Source: JAAUTT01 sp963846585
Lineage (GTDB): Bacteria > Bacteroidota > Bacteroidia > Bacteroidales > JAAUTT01
Assembly (NCBI GenBank): GCA_963846585.1
Contig: CAWJWO010000015.1
Span: 562,558-626,557 of the forward strand
Direction: 5' to 3'
DNA length: 64,000 nt
Below are positions 37,584 through 47,189 of the stretch, piece after piece (positions within the stretch are counted from its first letter, which is position 1; each line of letters opens with the position of its first letter). The notes beneath the pieces were generated by a model, which ran no database searches, had not been told where the DNA came from, and saw nothing but the letters and a program-made list of their open reading frames with translations. A program made the translations under genes and the position numbers.

Positions 37584-40223
37584 TCACTGTTTCTTTATCC
37601 AAACCCTCACTTCACCTCCGGTTTGTCCGGCATCAGCAAACGGAACCAATGTGAGTTTTACCGGTTTACCATCATAATAGCCTGTCGATATATAAGGCTG
37701 ACAACCCACCCATCCGGCAGGAAGTATCGTTGTTGACGATAACGAAATGTTTGATGAAGAGAGAGCTAGTTTATCCAACTCTTTAATTTCAGGGTTTAAA
37801 GCCTGGTCGAAAGCCAGTACCTGTGTACCAACCTTAACAGCAACATAGCCGGGGTAGCTTTTCCCACCGTCTAATAACTGATTGTTCAGATCAAAGGAAA
37901 CCTGTATTTTTGTATGCTTTTCCCAGCTTCTTTCAATATTTAAATATTGACCCGGAGTGCCTGTTAATGTTTCTCCATTTATTTTAGCCATATAGTTTTG
38001 GCACCATACCGGCACACGCAACCCAACTTTAAAACTTGCCTGCTCCCGGGGGTTGACTGTAATTTCTACAGTTCCGGCTTCAGGAAATTTGGTTGCTATC
38101 GAAAACTCAATAGGAATTACAGTATGAGCCATACTAATGATACTATCGTGAAGAATGCAGCTGGTATATAAATTTACATTGAACCCGTCAATTGCATCTT
38201 TAGTAAAAACAAGTTCAGGAATTGCAGCGATGCCCCTGGGTACACTGGCCAGGCAACAATGTCCATCTATCGTGCAACGGTAATGTTTTTTACCCTGCAA
38301 AGCGGTATAGTAACTCACACATCCTGTTTGTGGGTTTTCAGCGGCGAACAGATGATTGTATATAGTTTTTTCAATTTCGTCAATATATTTTGATTCACCC
38401 TTTAGATAATATAGGACCTGGCTGAACTGCAACCAGGTTGTTGAAACACATCCTTCACCCATCGATACTTCGTTTCCGGCAGGCAACACGAAATCATCCC
38501 TGAAAAATTCACCCTGGCTGGCAGTACCGGTAATATACAGCTTGTAAGTTGAAATATCTTTCCACGCATTTTCAGCAGCTTTTAGTAATTTTTCGTCGCC
38601 TGTCAACTGGTACAATTTTACTATTCCTGTGAGGTTCGACATCATTTCATACGCTTTTCCATTACCTGTTTTGTCAACTTTACCAAGCGTTGTTAATGTT
38701 GAAATAATGTGTGGACCATTTTTGTAATCATACGCCCTGATTATGTAGTAACAAAAATCGAGATATTTTTTATCACCCGTGAAACGGTATAAATCAGTCA
38801 TGGGTTCAAGGATGCTTGTGGAGGCCATTCCCATATGATAACCATGTTCGATGATGTTTAGCTGCCCTGGGTTGTCCCCAAATGTTTTGCAAATCAAATC
38901 TCCCATTTTTTTTGATGCTTCCAGTGCAGGCTTGAACCCTGTTGCAGAATAATAACTCAACAAACCCAGGAGGTTGTATTTATGAGACCATACATCCCAT
39001 TCTGTCCAATAATTGGCAGGTAGATATGTACCAAGGTAACCATCATTGTTTTGGCAACTTATCAATATATCAACGATGCGGTCCATCTGTGCCTTTAATG
39101 GTGCATTATGTGTCGAACGCCATACCCTGGTTGCCGCGTGAAGGTACTTACCGGCATATTCACCAACATAGGATTGTTTCCCTGGTCGGTTGTAATATCC
39201 TTCGAGTATACCCGTTTCATCGATATTTAGCAAGCGTTGCCTAAGGTTGGCGTCCATCCTTTCATTCAAATATCCGCCCAACCGGATATTTTCGAGAGCA
39301 AACGGAGTTGATTTATAAGGCTTAACAGGCTTAATAACAGGATACTCCAAGTGCTCCTTCTTATGATCGCCCTGCAGGTATGAGAAAAGTGTGGAATATT
39401 TCAATGTGTCGGTGATGTATTTGGAAGTAATTAAATAATCTATTTTTGATGTAACCTGTAATTTTAAATATGCCGAAAAAATGTATGACGAAACGGCATT
39501 GTTTCCTACTGTAATATTATCTTCCTTTTGATACAATATAACTTTGCTAAAGGGATCGTAGATATTGACATGAACCGTAATATTGAATTTTTCTGTAGGG
39601 ATTTTACAATTAATTAATAACGTCCGGCTAAATTTTGTACTTACCAAAGATGTAACTGGCAATGGCTTATCTTTATCTTTATCTTTAATTGTAATAAGGT
39701 CCGAAAGTATTGCGCTGCCTATCATGTATATGCCGGCATACATACCACCATCTCCTCCGGTATCATTCACTCTGATTGCAATAACATTTTCCTTGTCCCA
39801 ATTTATCAAATTAAAAGGTATCGTGTAAAACCTGTCGATTTCCCAACCTACTGTGCTACCAATTTTTTCGCCATTAAAAAAAGTAATATCATCATCATCA
39901 ATACAACCTAATGAAATACGAAGCGCTTTCAACCATGAGTTGTTCTTTTTTAGAGCTGATGGGATTATTAACCTGACCCTATACCAGGCAATTCCATCGT
40001 AATTAGGGTAACCCTGCTTTTCCCAGGGACTTCCAGTCATAATCGTTTTCCAGTCCTGGTCATTATATTCAGGTCTGGCATATGCAGGTTTGGAAGAATC
40101 ACCGCAATCGCCGGTAATAAACTTCCATTCCGTTGGAATATCAATTTTTTCAGGTTGCTGACTATAAGCAGAGGAAATAGAAATCAAACAGACAATGATG
40201 AAGGTTATAGTTTTGTCTTTCAT
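37584..40223 (-). CDS. GH127-type beta-L-arabinofuranosidase-like protein with sugar-binding N-domain
   Basis: Secreted 879-residue enzyme with signal peptide ending near AYSQQ. Residues about 30-170 form a beta-galactosidase-type jelly roll (SLGCIDDDDITFFNGEKIGS). The DUF1680/GH127 (alpha/alpha)6 barrel follows from about 300. The zinc and nucleophile cysteines of GH127 enzymes appear in place: the E-x-C motif in MGEGCVSTTW and the CC pair in DGHCCLASVPRG. GH127/GH146 enzymes cleave arabinofuranose linkages by a cysteine nucleophile. The C-terminal beta-sandwich is standard. It groups with two other secreted carbohydrate-active genes upstream on the same strand, but a 420-bp gap suggests its own promoter. 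Confidence 0.82.
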   Translation of the reverse strand: MKDKTITFIIVCLISISSAYSQQPEKIDIPTEWKFITGDCGDSSKPAYARPEYNDQDWKTIMTGSPWEKQGYPNYDGIAWYRVRLIIPSALKKNNSWLKALRISLGCIDDDDITFFNGEKIGSTVGWEIDRFYTIPFNLINWDKENVIAIRVNDTGGDGGMYAGIYMIGSAILSDLITIKDKDKDKPLPVTSLVSTKFSRTLLINCKIPTEKFNITVHVNIYDPFSKVILYQKEDNITVGNNAVSSYIFSAYLKLQVTSKIDYLITSKYITDTLKYSTLFSYLQGDHKKEHLEYPVIKPVKPYKSTPFALENIRLGGYLNERMDANLRQRLLNIDETGILEGYYNRPGKQSYVGEYAGKYLHAATRVWRSTHNAPLKAQMDRIVDILISCQNNDGYLGTYLPANYWTEWDVWSHKYNLLGLLSYYSATGFKPALEASKKMGDLICKTFGDNPGQLNIIEHGYHMGMASTSILEPMTDLYRFTGDKKYLDFCYYIIRAYDYKNGPHIISTLTTLGKVDKTGNGKAYEMMSNLTGIVKLYQLTGDEKLLKAAENAWKDISTYKLYITGTASQGEFFRDDFVLPAGNEVSMGEGCVSTTWLQFSQVLYYLKGESKYIDEIEKTIYNHLFAAENPQTGCVSYYTALQGKKHYRCTIDGHCCLASVPRGIAAIPELVFTKDAIDGFNVNLYTSCILHDSIISMAHTVIPIEFSIATKFPEAGTVEITVNPREQASFKVGLRVPVWCQNYMAKINGETLTGTPGQYLNIERSWEKHTKIQVSFDLNNQLLDGGKSYPGYVAVKVGTQVLAFDQALNPEIKELDKLALSSSNISLSSTTILPAGWVGCQPYISTGYYDGKPVKLTLVPFADAGQTGGEVRVWIKKQ

Positions 40224-40643
40224 ATGCTTAATAGTTTGGTTTATGATTGAGTAAGTTAATTCTAATTTTTGGAATGAAATAGTGAATAAATTTTATTTGT
40301 AATTGTAAAATTCATAATTCATTGGTTTGTTGTTAGTAGTATTTAAGCTTATTTAAAAATGAAAACAGTTTCAATAATGCTAAACATAAATTCATTACCA
40401 AAGGAAATAAAGAAAATGGTTAAATAAAAGAATCTTTATTGCAAATATCTTTGGATGAATTTATTATCTCGCAAATACACATATTAAACCAAATTTGGAT
40501 TAATAAACTTTCCCTTAGCGTGGATTTTGTAGAAAATGCTGGCGACACCCTAAAGGAAAACACCAGCAATACGATTCTATTTGCAGGGATTATGGAAAAT
40601 CCTTAATTATAATTACAATTTTTCAACTAGTAAATTGTATATA
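40224..40643. other. 420-bp gap between two carbohydrate-active genes
   Basis: AT-rich, with no intact gene. On the plus strand it holds a probable decayed antitoxin-like frame (40359-40606, listed separately). TGCTGG and CCAGCA (40538 to about 40569) could form a short hairpin inside that remnant. The promoter of the GH127-type gene should lie near its left end, but I find no confident -7/-33 pair. Confidence 0.6.
40359..40606 (+). pseudogene. frameshifted antitoxin-like remnant
   Basis: An ATG-started frame of 22 codons (MKTVSIMLNINSLPKEIKKM) stops at TAA, and a second frame continues immediately with KESLLQISLDEFIISQ and runs to a TAA at 40604-40606. Joined, they resemble the start of short HicB/RHH-like antitoxins, which commonly read LNI..LPEE...A..E.ISLDEFI. 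The single frame change makes it a likely pseudogene. The downstream half matches nothing I recognise. The assignment is weak and rests on the N-terminal pattern only. Confidence 0.3.
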
Positions 40644-41408
40644 TTAATAAATTCTGCCTGCCTCATTTTCCAGAACTACATCAGATATTATTACTTTATC
40701 GACGGTAACCGGAAGATGAGAGCAGAAACCAATACCAATATAAAACGGCTCGTCAAAATGCAGTTGAACGGAAGAACCTATTTGTTGCATTGGTTCTCCT
40801 TTCATACTTACAAAAATTGAAAATGAATCACCCCGCTTTTCAATACCAATTCGAAGTGCTTTTCTTTTATCGACTTTCATTTCCTTCATATTTTGGCCGT
40901 TCTCCGGACGATAGGCCAGGTGGATCAATCCGCCGCCGTGAATAGCTACCATAGCTTCTTTGGAATTATCTTCAAGACTTTGACGAATGACCAATACAGC
41001 TTTACGGTCGAAATAACCTGTGGTATCGGGAAAATTGATATTAGCGGCAAACGAAAGATCACCTGAACCTTTTTTCCACAGGCAACGAAATTCATCCCGG
41101 AAATACCAAATGTTATAACCTGCAGATAAGATAGTATATTGCCTTTTAGCCGGGTCGTATGAAGATGATCCAGGAACCAGCGCGGCCCCTATATCGCTTT
41201 GCCCTTCGAATATTCCGATCGAGGTATTATCGGTAATTGTAGTTCTGTGAAAATCTGCCGGGGGAGGAACCTGATCGTGTGAAGCCGATCCTGGAAGGGC
41301 CCATTCAGGAACTTCAATTTTCTTAATAGTTGTTTGAGTATAGACATCAAACGAAATAATATAATTAATACAAAAAACAAGTATTACAGTGAAATGGATT
41401 TTATTCAT
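40644..41408 (-). CDS. secreted ConA-like (DUF1349-type) protein
   Basis: Secreted 254-residue protein with a signal peptide ending near VYTQ. The body is a concanavalin A-like jelly roll, with recognisable segments GIFEGQSDIGAALVPGSSSY, SAGYNIWYFRDEFRCLWKK and DRKAVLVIRQSLEDNSKEAM. Close Bacteroidota proteins are often annotated as TolB/TolR-like, which the sequence does not support; a carbohydrate-binding or lyase-associated jelly roll fits better. It lies 89 bp downstream of the large hydrolase gene and may be co-transcribed with it. Confidence 0.7.
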   Translation of the reverse strand: MNKIHFTVILVFCINYIISFDVYTQTTIKKIEVPEWALPGSASHDQVPPPADFHRTTITDNTSIGIFEGQSDIGAALVPGSSSYDPAKRQYTILSAGYNIWYFRDEFRCLWKKGSGDLSFAANINFPDTTGYFDRKAVLVIRQSLEDNSKEAMVAIHGGGLIHLAYRPENGQNMKEMKVDKRKALRIGIEKRGDSFSIFVSMKGEPMQQIGSSVQLHFDEPFYIGIGFCSHLPVTVDKVIISDVVLENEAGRIY

Positions 41409-41497
41409 ATTATTAATATAATGTAAATATATTTTATTTTTTATTCTCTAAAATATTTATAAAGTGTTGGTTTGCCAGTAATGAACCGTTCATTCCA

Positions 41498-43855
41498 TTA
41501 AAATAAAACCTTCCATTCAACGTCTGCATTTGTTGCAGTAACATAATCCACAGTGAGCAATCTCCCGTCTGTCTTTATAGTCCCGGAAATGCCGTGAGGT
41601 AATTGAATACTTTTCCCGGTAAAGCCTTCAGGGACATAAATTCGCAACTGGTAAGGGTCACCTGCTACAGATCTTGAAACGCCTTTTAATATCCTGAGTT
41701 TGGCATCGTAGGAAAGATCCTTTATATCGAATGCCATTTGGCGTATATGCCTGCTTGTCGAAATAAGTACAGGGTGATCTTTCTTCTCCACAATACTGTA
41801 AATGTAACAATCGTAGGGATTAAGCGGACATGTTTCAAATTTACCCCTGAATGTACCTATAAGCTTTTTTGTCCAGAATTCATACACGATGTATTCTTTA
41901 TCCGGATCCAGCCGTAAATTCCTTTTAGCATCCAACTTAACAGAAAAATTATAAGCTTCCTGGCTAGTCTTATTGGTATAGTTAAAAACTCCCAAAATAC
42001 ACCATTTCCCAAATGGCCTTTCAACAGACATGTTCCATATCCTTGGAGGGTTTCTGACGAATAAATCTACCGGGTAAGCTGCATCCATAGTAGTAGGGCA
42101 GATACGTTTCATCAATTCGATCCTGTCAGCGGGATAAACTTCATCAAAAGCTTCAGATATCAGAAGAGTGCTGCTGGTTAAAGCACGAAAGTTAGCCACA
42201 ACCTTTGCCTGGCCATAATCATAACTTCCAACTTTTCCATGTGGCGCTAAAAATTTGTATATATGAAATCCATCACCATCATTCCAAAAAACACGACCGT
42301 TATAAAAAAACCTTATTGCCGAACCACGCACAGTTTCTCCGAATAATCCACTAAATACAGTTTCCGACATTGCCGATTCCCTGTCTTCATATCCCTGGTC
42401 AGAATCTTCTGATACGCGCAATATATCTACAAGTCCGTAGGAATGATCGACAGGGGCCATATTTGACCTTACCAGCATCCGGGGTGCCAAATCCATAATT
42501 TCATGCCAGGGTTTGCCCCCTGATCTATAAGCTTCCAAAGCGCTAACAGAAGGATCGTACTGTCCTGGCCATTTGTCCCACCAATCTGAAAAGTCCATCT
42601 GCGACCATCCTGTCAGGTTTTCCTGTCCCTTAATAGCTTCTTGGGCACGTTCACGTTCCAGTTTAACACTAAGAGGATTGGAAAAGTCAATCACTTTTTC
42701 TCCACCGAATTTTACAGTACGGACAGGGAGGTAACATTCTTCGGGGTAATTGGTTCTGTTTCTTCGTGGAGGAGGAATTTCACTTTTGCCGTATTTTCCC
42801 CAATCGCCATTAATGTCAAAATTCAGGTACCTGCCGTCAGTTCTGCCGCCAGAGCCATATACACCCCAAATGCCATTTTTTGGCCCGGGGCCAAGAAGCC
42901 CCCAGTAGTAAGAAGTTAAACCGTTTTCTTTAAAAAACCTAATTGCCGTGGCCCCTCTGTCGGGCGAACCTGACATCCATCCATGAAAACAATCGAAGTT
43001 ATTCACAACACTTGTATCTTCAAGGTTTATCGGCTTTCGTTCTTTTAAACGCACATCATGGGCAATGGCAATCAAATCGCCCTGGTGTTCCATAGCCTGC
43101 AAGGCATCATTACTAAAGCAAATGAGTAATTTTTCACCTTCGAAGGTATTCCCGGGAGGCATTGTAATTTTATAACTGCAATATGCCCTGATGCGCATAC
43201 GGTCAGAAACTTTGCCCTGCCAGCCGGAAGATAATTCAAACCTTGATGCACCTTTGAACGCCGAAATATGGCCAATTAATAAGCTATTGCCATTATCTGA
43301 ATCTTCAATCACCTGGTTTACAATATATAATGTTGGAGTGACTAAATTGATTACCGGTAAAATCTGATAAAGCTCCCTGTTCTGAGATTGCGTTCCCAAG
43401 CTGATCCACCTGTCGCTGGTACTTCCAAGACGAGCATCAGGCGACACAAAACAATCCATTTCCTGCAGATCGAAATTTTTACCGGTACTGTTTGTCCTGC
43501 CGAGGCTAACAATTACATCATTGTTATCTTTGTTTACCGAAATATGATAATCAAAATCAAGCTGCCCCTGCCTGGTTCCTTTTAAAGTGACAGTGATAAA
43601 CGATCCGAGTTTGGTATTGCAGTTATTATTTACCGAGCCTGTAACCCTCCATCCCAAAGGATCGTCACCTGGAAGAAAGTAGATATTATTCATCTGCATG
43701 TCCGTCCCTTTTACTTTTAAAGACCAGCGGCAGTTATTTACATCGACAGTAACCTGTATAAAGCGGGTGTCAATTACAAAAGGTTTATGATCTGTCTGAG
43801 AATGTGCTTTTTGCATTAATAATAAACAAAGAAAAAGTAAAAATTTTTTCATCAT
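41498..43855 (-). CDS. large secreted glycoside hydrolase, clan-D-like (tentative GH36/raffinose-synthase type)
   Basis: Secreted 785-residue protein (signal to AHSQ). The layout is N-terminal beta-sandwich (about 25-270), TIM-barrel-like centre with DCFHGWMSGSPDRGATAIRF, YYWGLLGPGP, WSQMDFSDWWDKWPGQYDPS and VFWNDGDGFHIYKF, then a C-terminal beta-sandwich. Several aspartates follow beta strands as in GH27/GH36 enzymes, and the WNDGDG site could hold the acid/base. I cannot name the catalytic pair with certainty. A 15-bp palindrome lies 56 bp upstream of the start. The neighbouring GH127 and ConA-like genes suggest plant polysaccharide use. Confidence 0.55.
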   Translation of the reverse strand: MMKKFLLFLCLLLMQKAHSQTDHKPFVIDTRFIQVTVDVNNCRWSLKVKGTDMQMNNIYFLPGDDPLGWRVTGSVNNNCNTKLGSFITVTLKGTRQGQLDFDYHISVNKDNNDVIVSLGRTNSTGKNFDLQEMDCFVSPDARLGSTSDRWISLGTQSQNRELYQILPVINLVTPTLYIVNQVIEDSDNGNSLLIGHISAFKGASRFELSSGWQGKVSDRMRIRAYCSYKITMPPGNTFEGEKLLICFSNDALQAMEHQGDLIAIAHDVRLKERKPINLEDTSVVNNFDCFHGWMSGSPDRGATAIRFFKENGLTSYYWGLLGPGPKNGIWGVYGSGGRTDGRYLNFDINGDWGKYGKSEIPPPRRNRTNYPEECYLPVRTVKFGGEKVIDFSNPLSVKLERERAQEAIKGQENLTGWSQMDFSDWWDKWPGQYDPSVSALEAYRSGGKPWHEIMDLAPRMLVRSNMAPVDHSYGLVDILRVSEDSDQGYEDRESAMSETVFSGLFGETVRGSAIRFFYNGRVFWNDGDGFHIYKFLAPHGKVGSYDYGQAKVVANFRALTSSTLLISEAFDEVYPADRIELMKRICPTTMDAAYPVDLFVRNPPRIWNMSVERPFGKWCILGVFNYTNKTSQEAYNFSVKLDAKRNLRLDPDKEYIVYEFWTKKLIGTFRGKFETCPLNPYDCYIYSIVEKKDHPVLISTSRHIRQMAFDIKDLSYDAKLRILKGVSRSVAGDPYQLRIYVPEGFTGKSIQLPHGISGTIKTDGRLLTVDYVTATNADVEWKVLF

Positions 43856-44226
43856 TTAATAAATTATCTGGTTTATTAAGTTTTAATAAAATGATAGAAT
43901 TATATATTTAACGTCGGTTCGACGTAAGAAAATTGATTCTTAGTATTAAAAAATAGGAAGAATTTATATATTTAAGTACCTAATACATAAATATATAACT
44001 AATTTTCGACCTATGTTTACTACTGATAAAATTACTGAAATTTTCTATGTTGTACACGATTTTTACAACTAATTTGAAAAGACTATTTCTGGACACATCG
44101 TAAGAATAGATAATGGTAAGCAACCCGGAAACCATTCATTTAATTACATGGTAGCTTTCGGTACCAGAGTTGTAATCAGAAAATAAATATACATTAAATT
44201 CAGTAAATAGTAATCTTAGGCTATAT
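43856..44226. other. non-coding stretch upstream of the hydrolase gene
   Basis: Together with the MITE and the perR promoter region this makes a 626-bp gap. The first 370 bp hold the hydrolase promoter region with the palindrome at 43911-43925; I see no gene in the rest. Confidence 0.6.
43911..43925. promoter_or_regulatory. ACGTCG-N3-CGACGT palindrome upstream of the hydrolase gene
   Basis: Perfect 6-bp arms ACGTCG and CGACGT around GTT, in an otherwise AT-rich region, 56 bp before the start of the large hydrolase gene. The high GC content of the arms makes chance less likely than for AT palindromes. The size suggests an operator for a dimeric regulator, but no regulator gene is adjacent. 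Confidence 0.4.
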
Positions 44227-44367
44227 TGGAAAAACCGGTACCGTTGACCACTTTTCGCTGTTTTTGACTGACCATGATTCTTTGACAGGGATGATGGGAT
44301 TTTTAATCAGATTAGGTAATGGTCATTTTGCCCCGGTTTTTAGTGGTCAATGGTAGCGATTTTTCCA
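44227..44367. mobile_element. IS21-like MITE / degenerate element
   Basis: A 141-bp element whose ends form an imperfect inverted repeat of about 26 bp: left TGGAAAAACCGGTACCGTTG then ACCACT, right the complement of TGGAAAAATCGCTACCATTG then ACCACT (three mismatches). Inside each end a second TGACCA follows at the same distance (about 16 bp further in). TG...CA termini and internally repeated binding sites are the pattern of IS21-family elements. No transposase frame fits in it, and I see no clear target duplication. Confidence 0.6.
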
Positions 44368-44406
44368 ACAACCCATTTAACCTGTTAATTTATTTTAAAA
44401 ATTAAC

Positions 44407-44437
44407 TTGACTTTAATATTTTATTCATTTAAATTTG
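44407..44437 (+). promoter_or_regulatory. Bacteroidota-type promoter of perR-katG
   Basis: A -7 element TAAATTTG at 44430-44437 matches TAnnTTTG exactly, and TTG at 44407-44409 lies 20 bp upstream, the usual -33 spacing. The start of transcription would fall near 44444, just before the PerR/Fur-type box. Confidence 0.45.
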
Positions 44438-44446
44438 TTTATTATT

Positions 44447-44466
44447 AAATGAGAATAATTCTCTTT
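44447..44466. promoter_or_regulatory. Fur/PerR-type box upstream of perR
   Basis: AAATGAGAATAATTCTCTTT is a near-perfect palindrome: GAGAAT-A-ATTCTC has perfect 6-bp arms around one central base, and two of the next three base pairs outward also match. Size, AT content and single-base centre are those of Fur/PerR boxes. It lies 15 bp before the perR start and overlaps the predicted transcription start, as expected for autorepression of perR-katG. Confidence 0.65.
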
Positions 44467-44481
44467 AGATAGGAATTAGTT

Positions 44482-44898
44482 ATGAAAATTGATGAAATAA
44501 GAAGTAAACTCATTGAAAAAGGGCTTAAAGTAACTCCACAGCGAATAGCTATTTTGGAAGCAATCATTGTTCTTAATAATCATCCAACTGTTGAAAATAT
44601 CATTGAATACATTCGAAATAACCATCCGAATATAGCAACAGCTACTGTTTACAAGGTACTTGACGCTTTGGTAGAGAATCAATTAATTAATAAAGTAAAA
44701 ACTGATAGAGATTATATGAGATATGATGCCATACTGGACAAACATCATCATTTATATTGCTCGGAATCGGACAGAATTGAGGATTACAACGATGAGGAAC
44801 TTAATAAAATGATTGATCAATATTTCGAAAAAAAGGAAATCACAAATTTTAAAATTGAGGATATTAAACTTCAAATCATTGGAAAATTTTTAAAATAA
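44482..44898 (+). CDS. perR: PerR-like Fur-family peroxide regulator
   Basis: Fur-family repressor of 138 residues. The winged helix is LKVTPQRIAILEAI with recognition helix TATVYKVLDALVE near residue 53. The regulatory metal-site region RYDAILDKHHHLYC has Asp82 and His88-90. Only one cysteine (Cys93) is present, so the two CxxC pairs of the structural zinc site are missing. It lies 27 bp before katG, so peroxide-sensing PerR is a better call than Fur or Zur. A palindromic box just upstream suggests autoregulation with katG. Confidence 0.82.
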   Translation: MKIDEIRSKLIEKGLKVTPQRIAILEAIIVLNNHPTVENIIEYIRNNHPNIATATVYKVLDALVENQLINKVKTDRDYMRYDAILDKHHHLYCSESDRIEDYNDEELNKMIDQYFEKKEITNFKIEDIKLQIIGKFLK

Positions 44899-44925
44899 TC
44901 ATTTATAACCTAATACAAATTCAAT

Positions 44926-47133
44926 ATGGAAAATAATGCAAACAATGGCAACAAATGCCCTGTTACCGGGGCAACTCACACGCAAAGTGCAGGTACCAGC
45001 GGTACAAAAAACCGTGATTGGTGGCCTAATCAGTTAAAATTGAACATACTGCGACAACATTCATCATTATCTAACCCTATGGGTGAAGATTTTAATTATG
45101 CAAAAGAATTTTTGAGTTTGGATTTGAAGGCAATAAAGAAAGACCTTCATCATTTGATGACCGACTCTCAGGATTGGTGGCCTGCAGATTTTGGGCACTA
45201 TGGACCGTTGTTCATCCGCATGGCATGGCACAGTGCAGGCACATACCGTACAGGAGATGGTCGTGGAGGAGCAGGAAGTGGACAGCAACGATTTGCTCCG
45301 CTTAACAGTTGGCCTGATAATGTCAACCTCGATAAGGCTCGAAGGCTGCTTTGGCCGATCAAGCAAAAGTACGGTCGAAAAATATCCTGGGCAGACCTTA
45401 TGATCCTTACTGGTAATGTAGCATTGGAATCAATGGGATTCAAGACCTTTGGATTTGCCGGAGGACGTGAAGATGTTTGGGAGCCGGAAGAAGCCATTAA
45501 TTGGGGCTCAGAAACCAAGTGGCTGGAAGGTGACAAACGATACTCCGGCCAGCGTGATCTTGACAATCCCCTTGCGGCCGTTCAAATGGGGTTAATCTAT
45601 GTGAACCCGGAAGGACCAAACGGGAATCCTGATCCAATTGCTGCGGCTAAAGATATCCGCGAAACGTTTGCCCGTATGGCAATGAATGATGAAGAAACAG
45701 TGGCACTTATTGCCGGTGGACATACCTTTGGTAAAACCCACGGAGCAGGTGATGCGGCACTTGTTGGACCTGTACCTGAAGCTGCCGGCATTGAAGAGCA
45801 AGGCCTAGGCTGGAAAAGCAAGTTTGGCTCAGGAAAAGGTGGCGACACAATAAGCAGCGGGTTGGAAGTTACATGGACACAGACTCCGGCCAAGTGGAGT
45901 TATTATTTCTTCGAAAATCTCTTTAAATACGAATGGGAACTAACAAAAAGCCCTGCCGGTGCACATCAGTGGGTTGCTAAAAATGCCGGTGGCGTTATTC
46001 CTGATGCACACGACTCGTCTAAAAAGCATGCTCCAACTATGCTTACTACGGACCTTTCTTTGCGTTACGATCCCGAATATGAAAAAATTTCAAGGCGATT
46101 CTATGAAAATCCTCTTGAATTCGCAGATGCTTTTGCCCGTGCATGGTTTAAACTGACGCACCGTGATATGGGACCACGGGTGCGCTATTTAGGTGCCGAA
46201 GTACCCACAGAAGAACTGATTTGGCAAGATCCGATTCCTAAAGTGGATCATGTATTGATAGATGAAAAAGATATTGAAACATTAAAAACTAAGGTATTAA
46301 ATTCCGGACTATCTATATCTAAGCTGGTATCTACAGCTTGGGCTTCTGCCTCAACATTCCGTGGATCGGATAAACGTGGTGGCGCAAACGGCGCCCGCAT
46401 TCGTCTTTCTCCTCAAAAGGATTGGGTTGTTAACAACCCTGCTCAACTTACGAAAGTATTAGAAACGCTGGAAGGTATTCAAAAGGGATTCAACAGTGCC
46501 CAATATCACGGGAAAAAGGTTTCTCTCGCAGACTTAATTGTATTAGCAGGTTGTGCAGGTGTTGAAAAAGCTGCAAAAAATACAGGTTTTGCTATTACCG
46601 TTCCTTTCATCCCGGGGCGTATGGATACATCACAAGAACAAACCGACGTGGATTCAATCTCAGTATTGGAGCCGGTAGCCGATGGATTCCGTAACTATTT
46701 AAAAACTAAATATAACATACGGGCAGAAGAGTTGTTAATTGACAAGGCCCAGTTGCTTACACTTTCTGTTCCTGAAATGACAGTACTTGTGGGGGGTATG
46801 CGGGTATTGAGTACCAATTTTGACAACTCCAAACATGGCGTTTTCACAAAACGTCCGGAAGTGCTTACCAACGATTTCTTTTTAAATTTGCTCGACATGA
46901 GTACCATTTGGAAGGCAACTTCTGTATCGAATGAAATCTTTGAAGGGTGTGATCGAATATCCGGGACCCTTAAATGGACAGGAACCCGGGTGGATCTTAT
47001 CTTTGGTTCAAACTCAGAACTTAGAGCCATTGCCGAAGTTTATGCAAACGCAGATGCTCAGGAAAAATTTGTTAATGATTTTGTGGCTGCCTGGAACAAA
47101 GTAATGAACCTAGATCGCTTTGATTTGGCTTAA
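44926..47133 (+). CDS. katG: catalase-peroxidase KatG
   Basis: Bifunctional heme enzyme of 735 residues that removes hydrogen peroxide. The distal site has Arg98, Trp101 and His102 (RMAWHSAGTYR), and the proximal heme ligand is His266 (AGGHTFGKTHG). Trp101, Tyr225 (LIYVNPEGPNG) and Met251 occupy the positions of the Met-Tyr-Trp adduct needed for catalase activity. The C-terminal half is the usual degenerate duplicate domain. The start codon lies 27 bp after perR, so the two form an operon under peroxide control. Length and active site are complete. Confidence 0.97.
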   Translation: MENNANNGNKCPVTGATHTQSAGTSGTKNRDWWPNQLKLNILRQHSSLSNPMGEDFNYAKEFLSLDLKAIKKDLHHLMTDSQDWWPADFGHYGPLFIRMAWHSAGTYRTGDGRGGAGSGQQRFAPLNSWPDNVNLDKARRLLWPIKQKYGRKISWADLMILTGNVALESMGFKTFGFAGGREDVWEPEEAINWGSETKWLEGDKRYSGQRDLDNPLAAVQMGLIYVNPEGPNGNPDPIAAAKDIRETFARMAMNDEETVALIAGGHTFGKTHGAGDAALVGPVPEAAGIEEQGLGWKSKFGSGKGGDTISSGLEVTWTQTPAKWSYYFFENLFKYEWELTKSPAGAHQWVAKNAGGVIPDAHDSSKKHAPTMLTTDLSLRYDPEYEKISRRFYENPLEFADAFARAWFKLTHRDMGPRVRYLGAEVPTEELIWQDPIPKVDHVLIDEKDIETLKTKVLNSGLSISKLVSTAWASASTFRGSDKRGGANGARIRLSPQKDWVVNNPAQLTKVLETLEGIQKGFNSAQYHGKKVSLADLIVLAGCAGVEKAAKNTGFAITVPFIPGRMDTSQEQTDVDSISVLEPVADGFRNYLKTKYNIRAEELLIDKAQLLTLSVPEMTVLVGGMRVLSTNFDNSKHGVFTKRPEVLTNDFFLNLLDMSTIWKATSVSNEIFEGCDRISGTLKWTGTRVDLIFGSNSELRAIAEVYANADAQEKFVNDFVAAWNKVMNLDRFDLA

Positions 47134-47189
47134 ATTTATAGTAATTAGTAAATTACAAAGAAGAAATTAGAAACCGAAACTGATATCAC

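Noticed and set aside
45198..45566. 122-codon minus-strand frame
   Set aside because: Antisense to the KatG active-site region.
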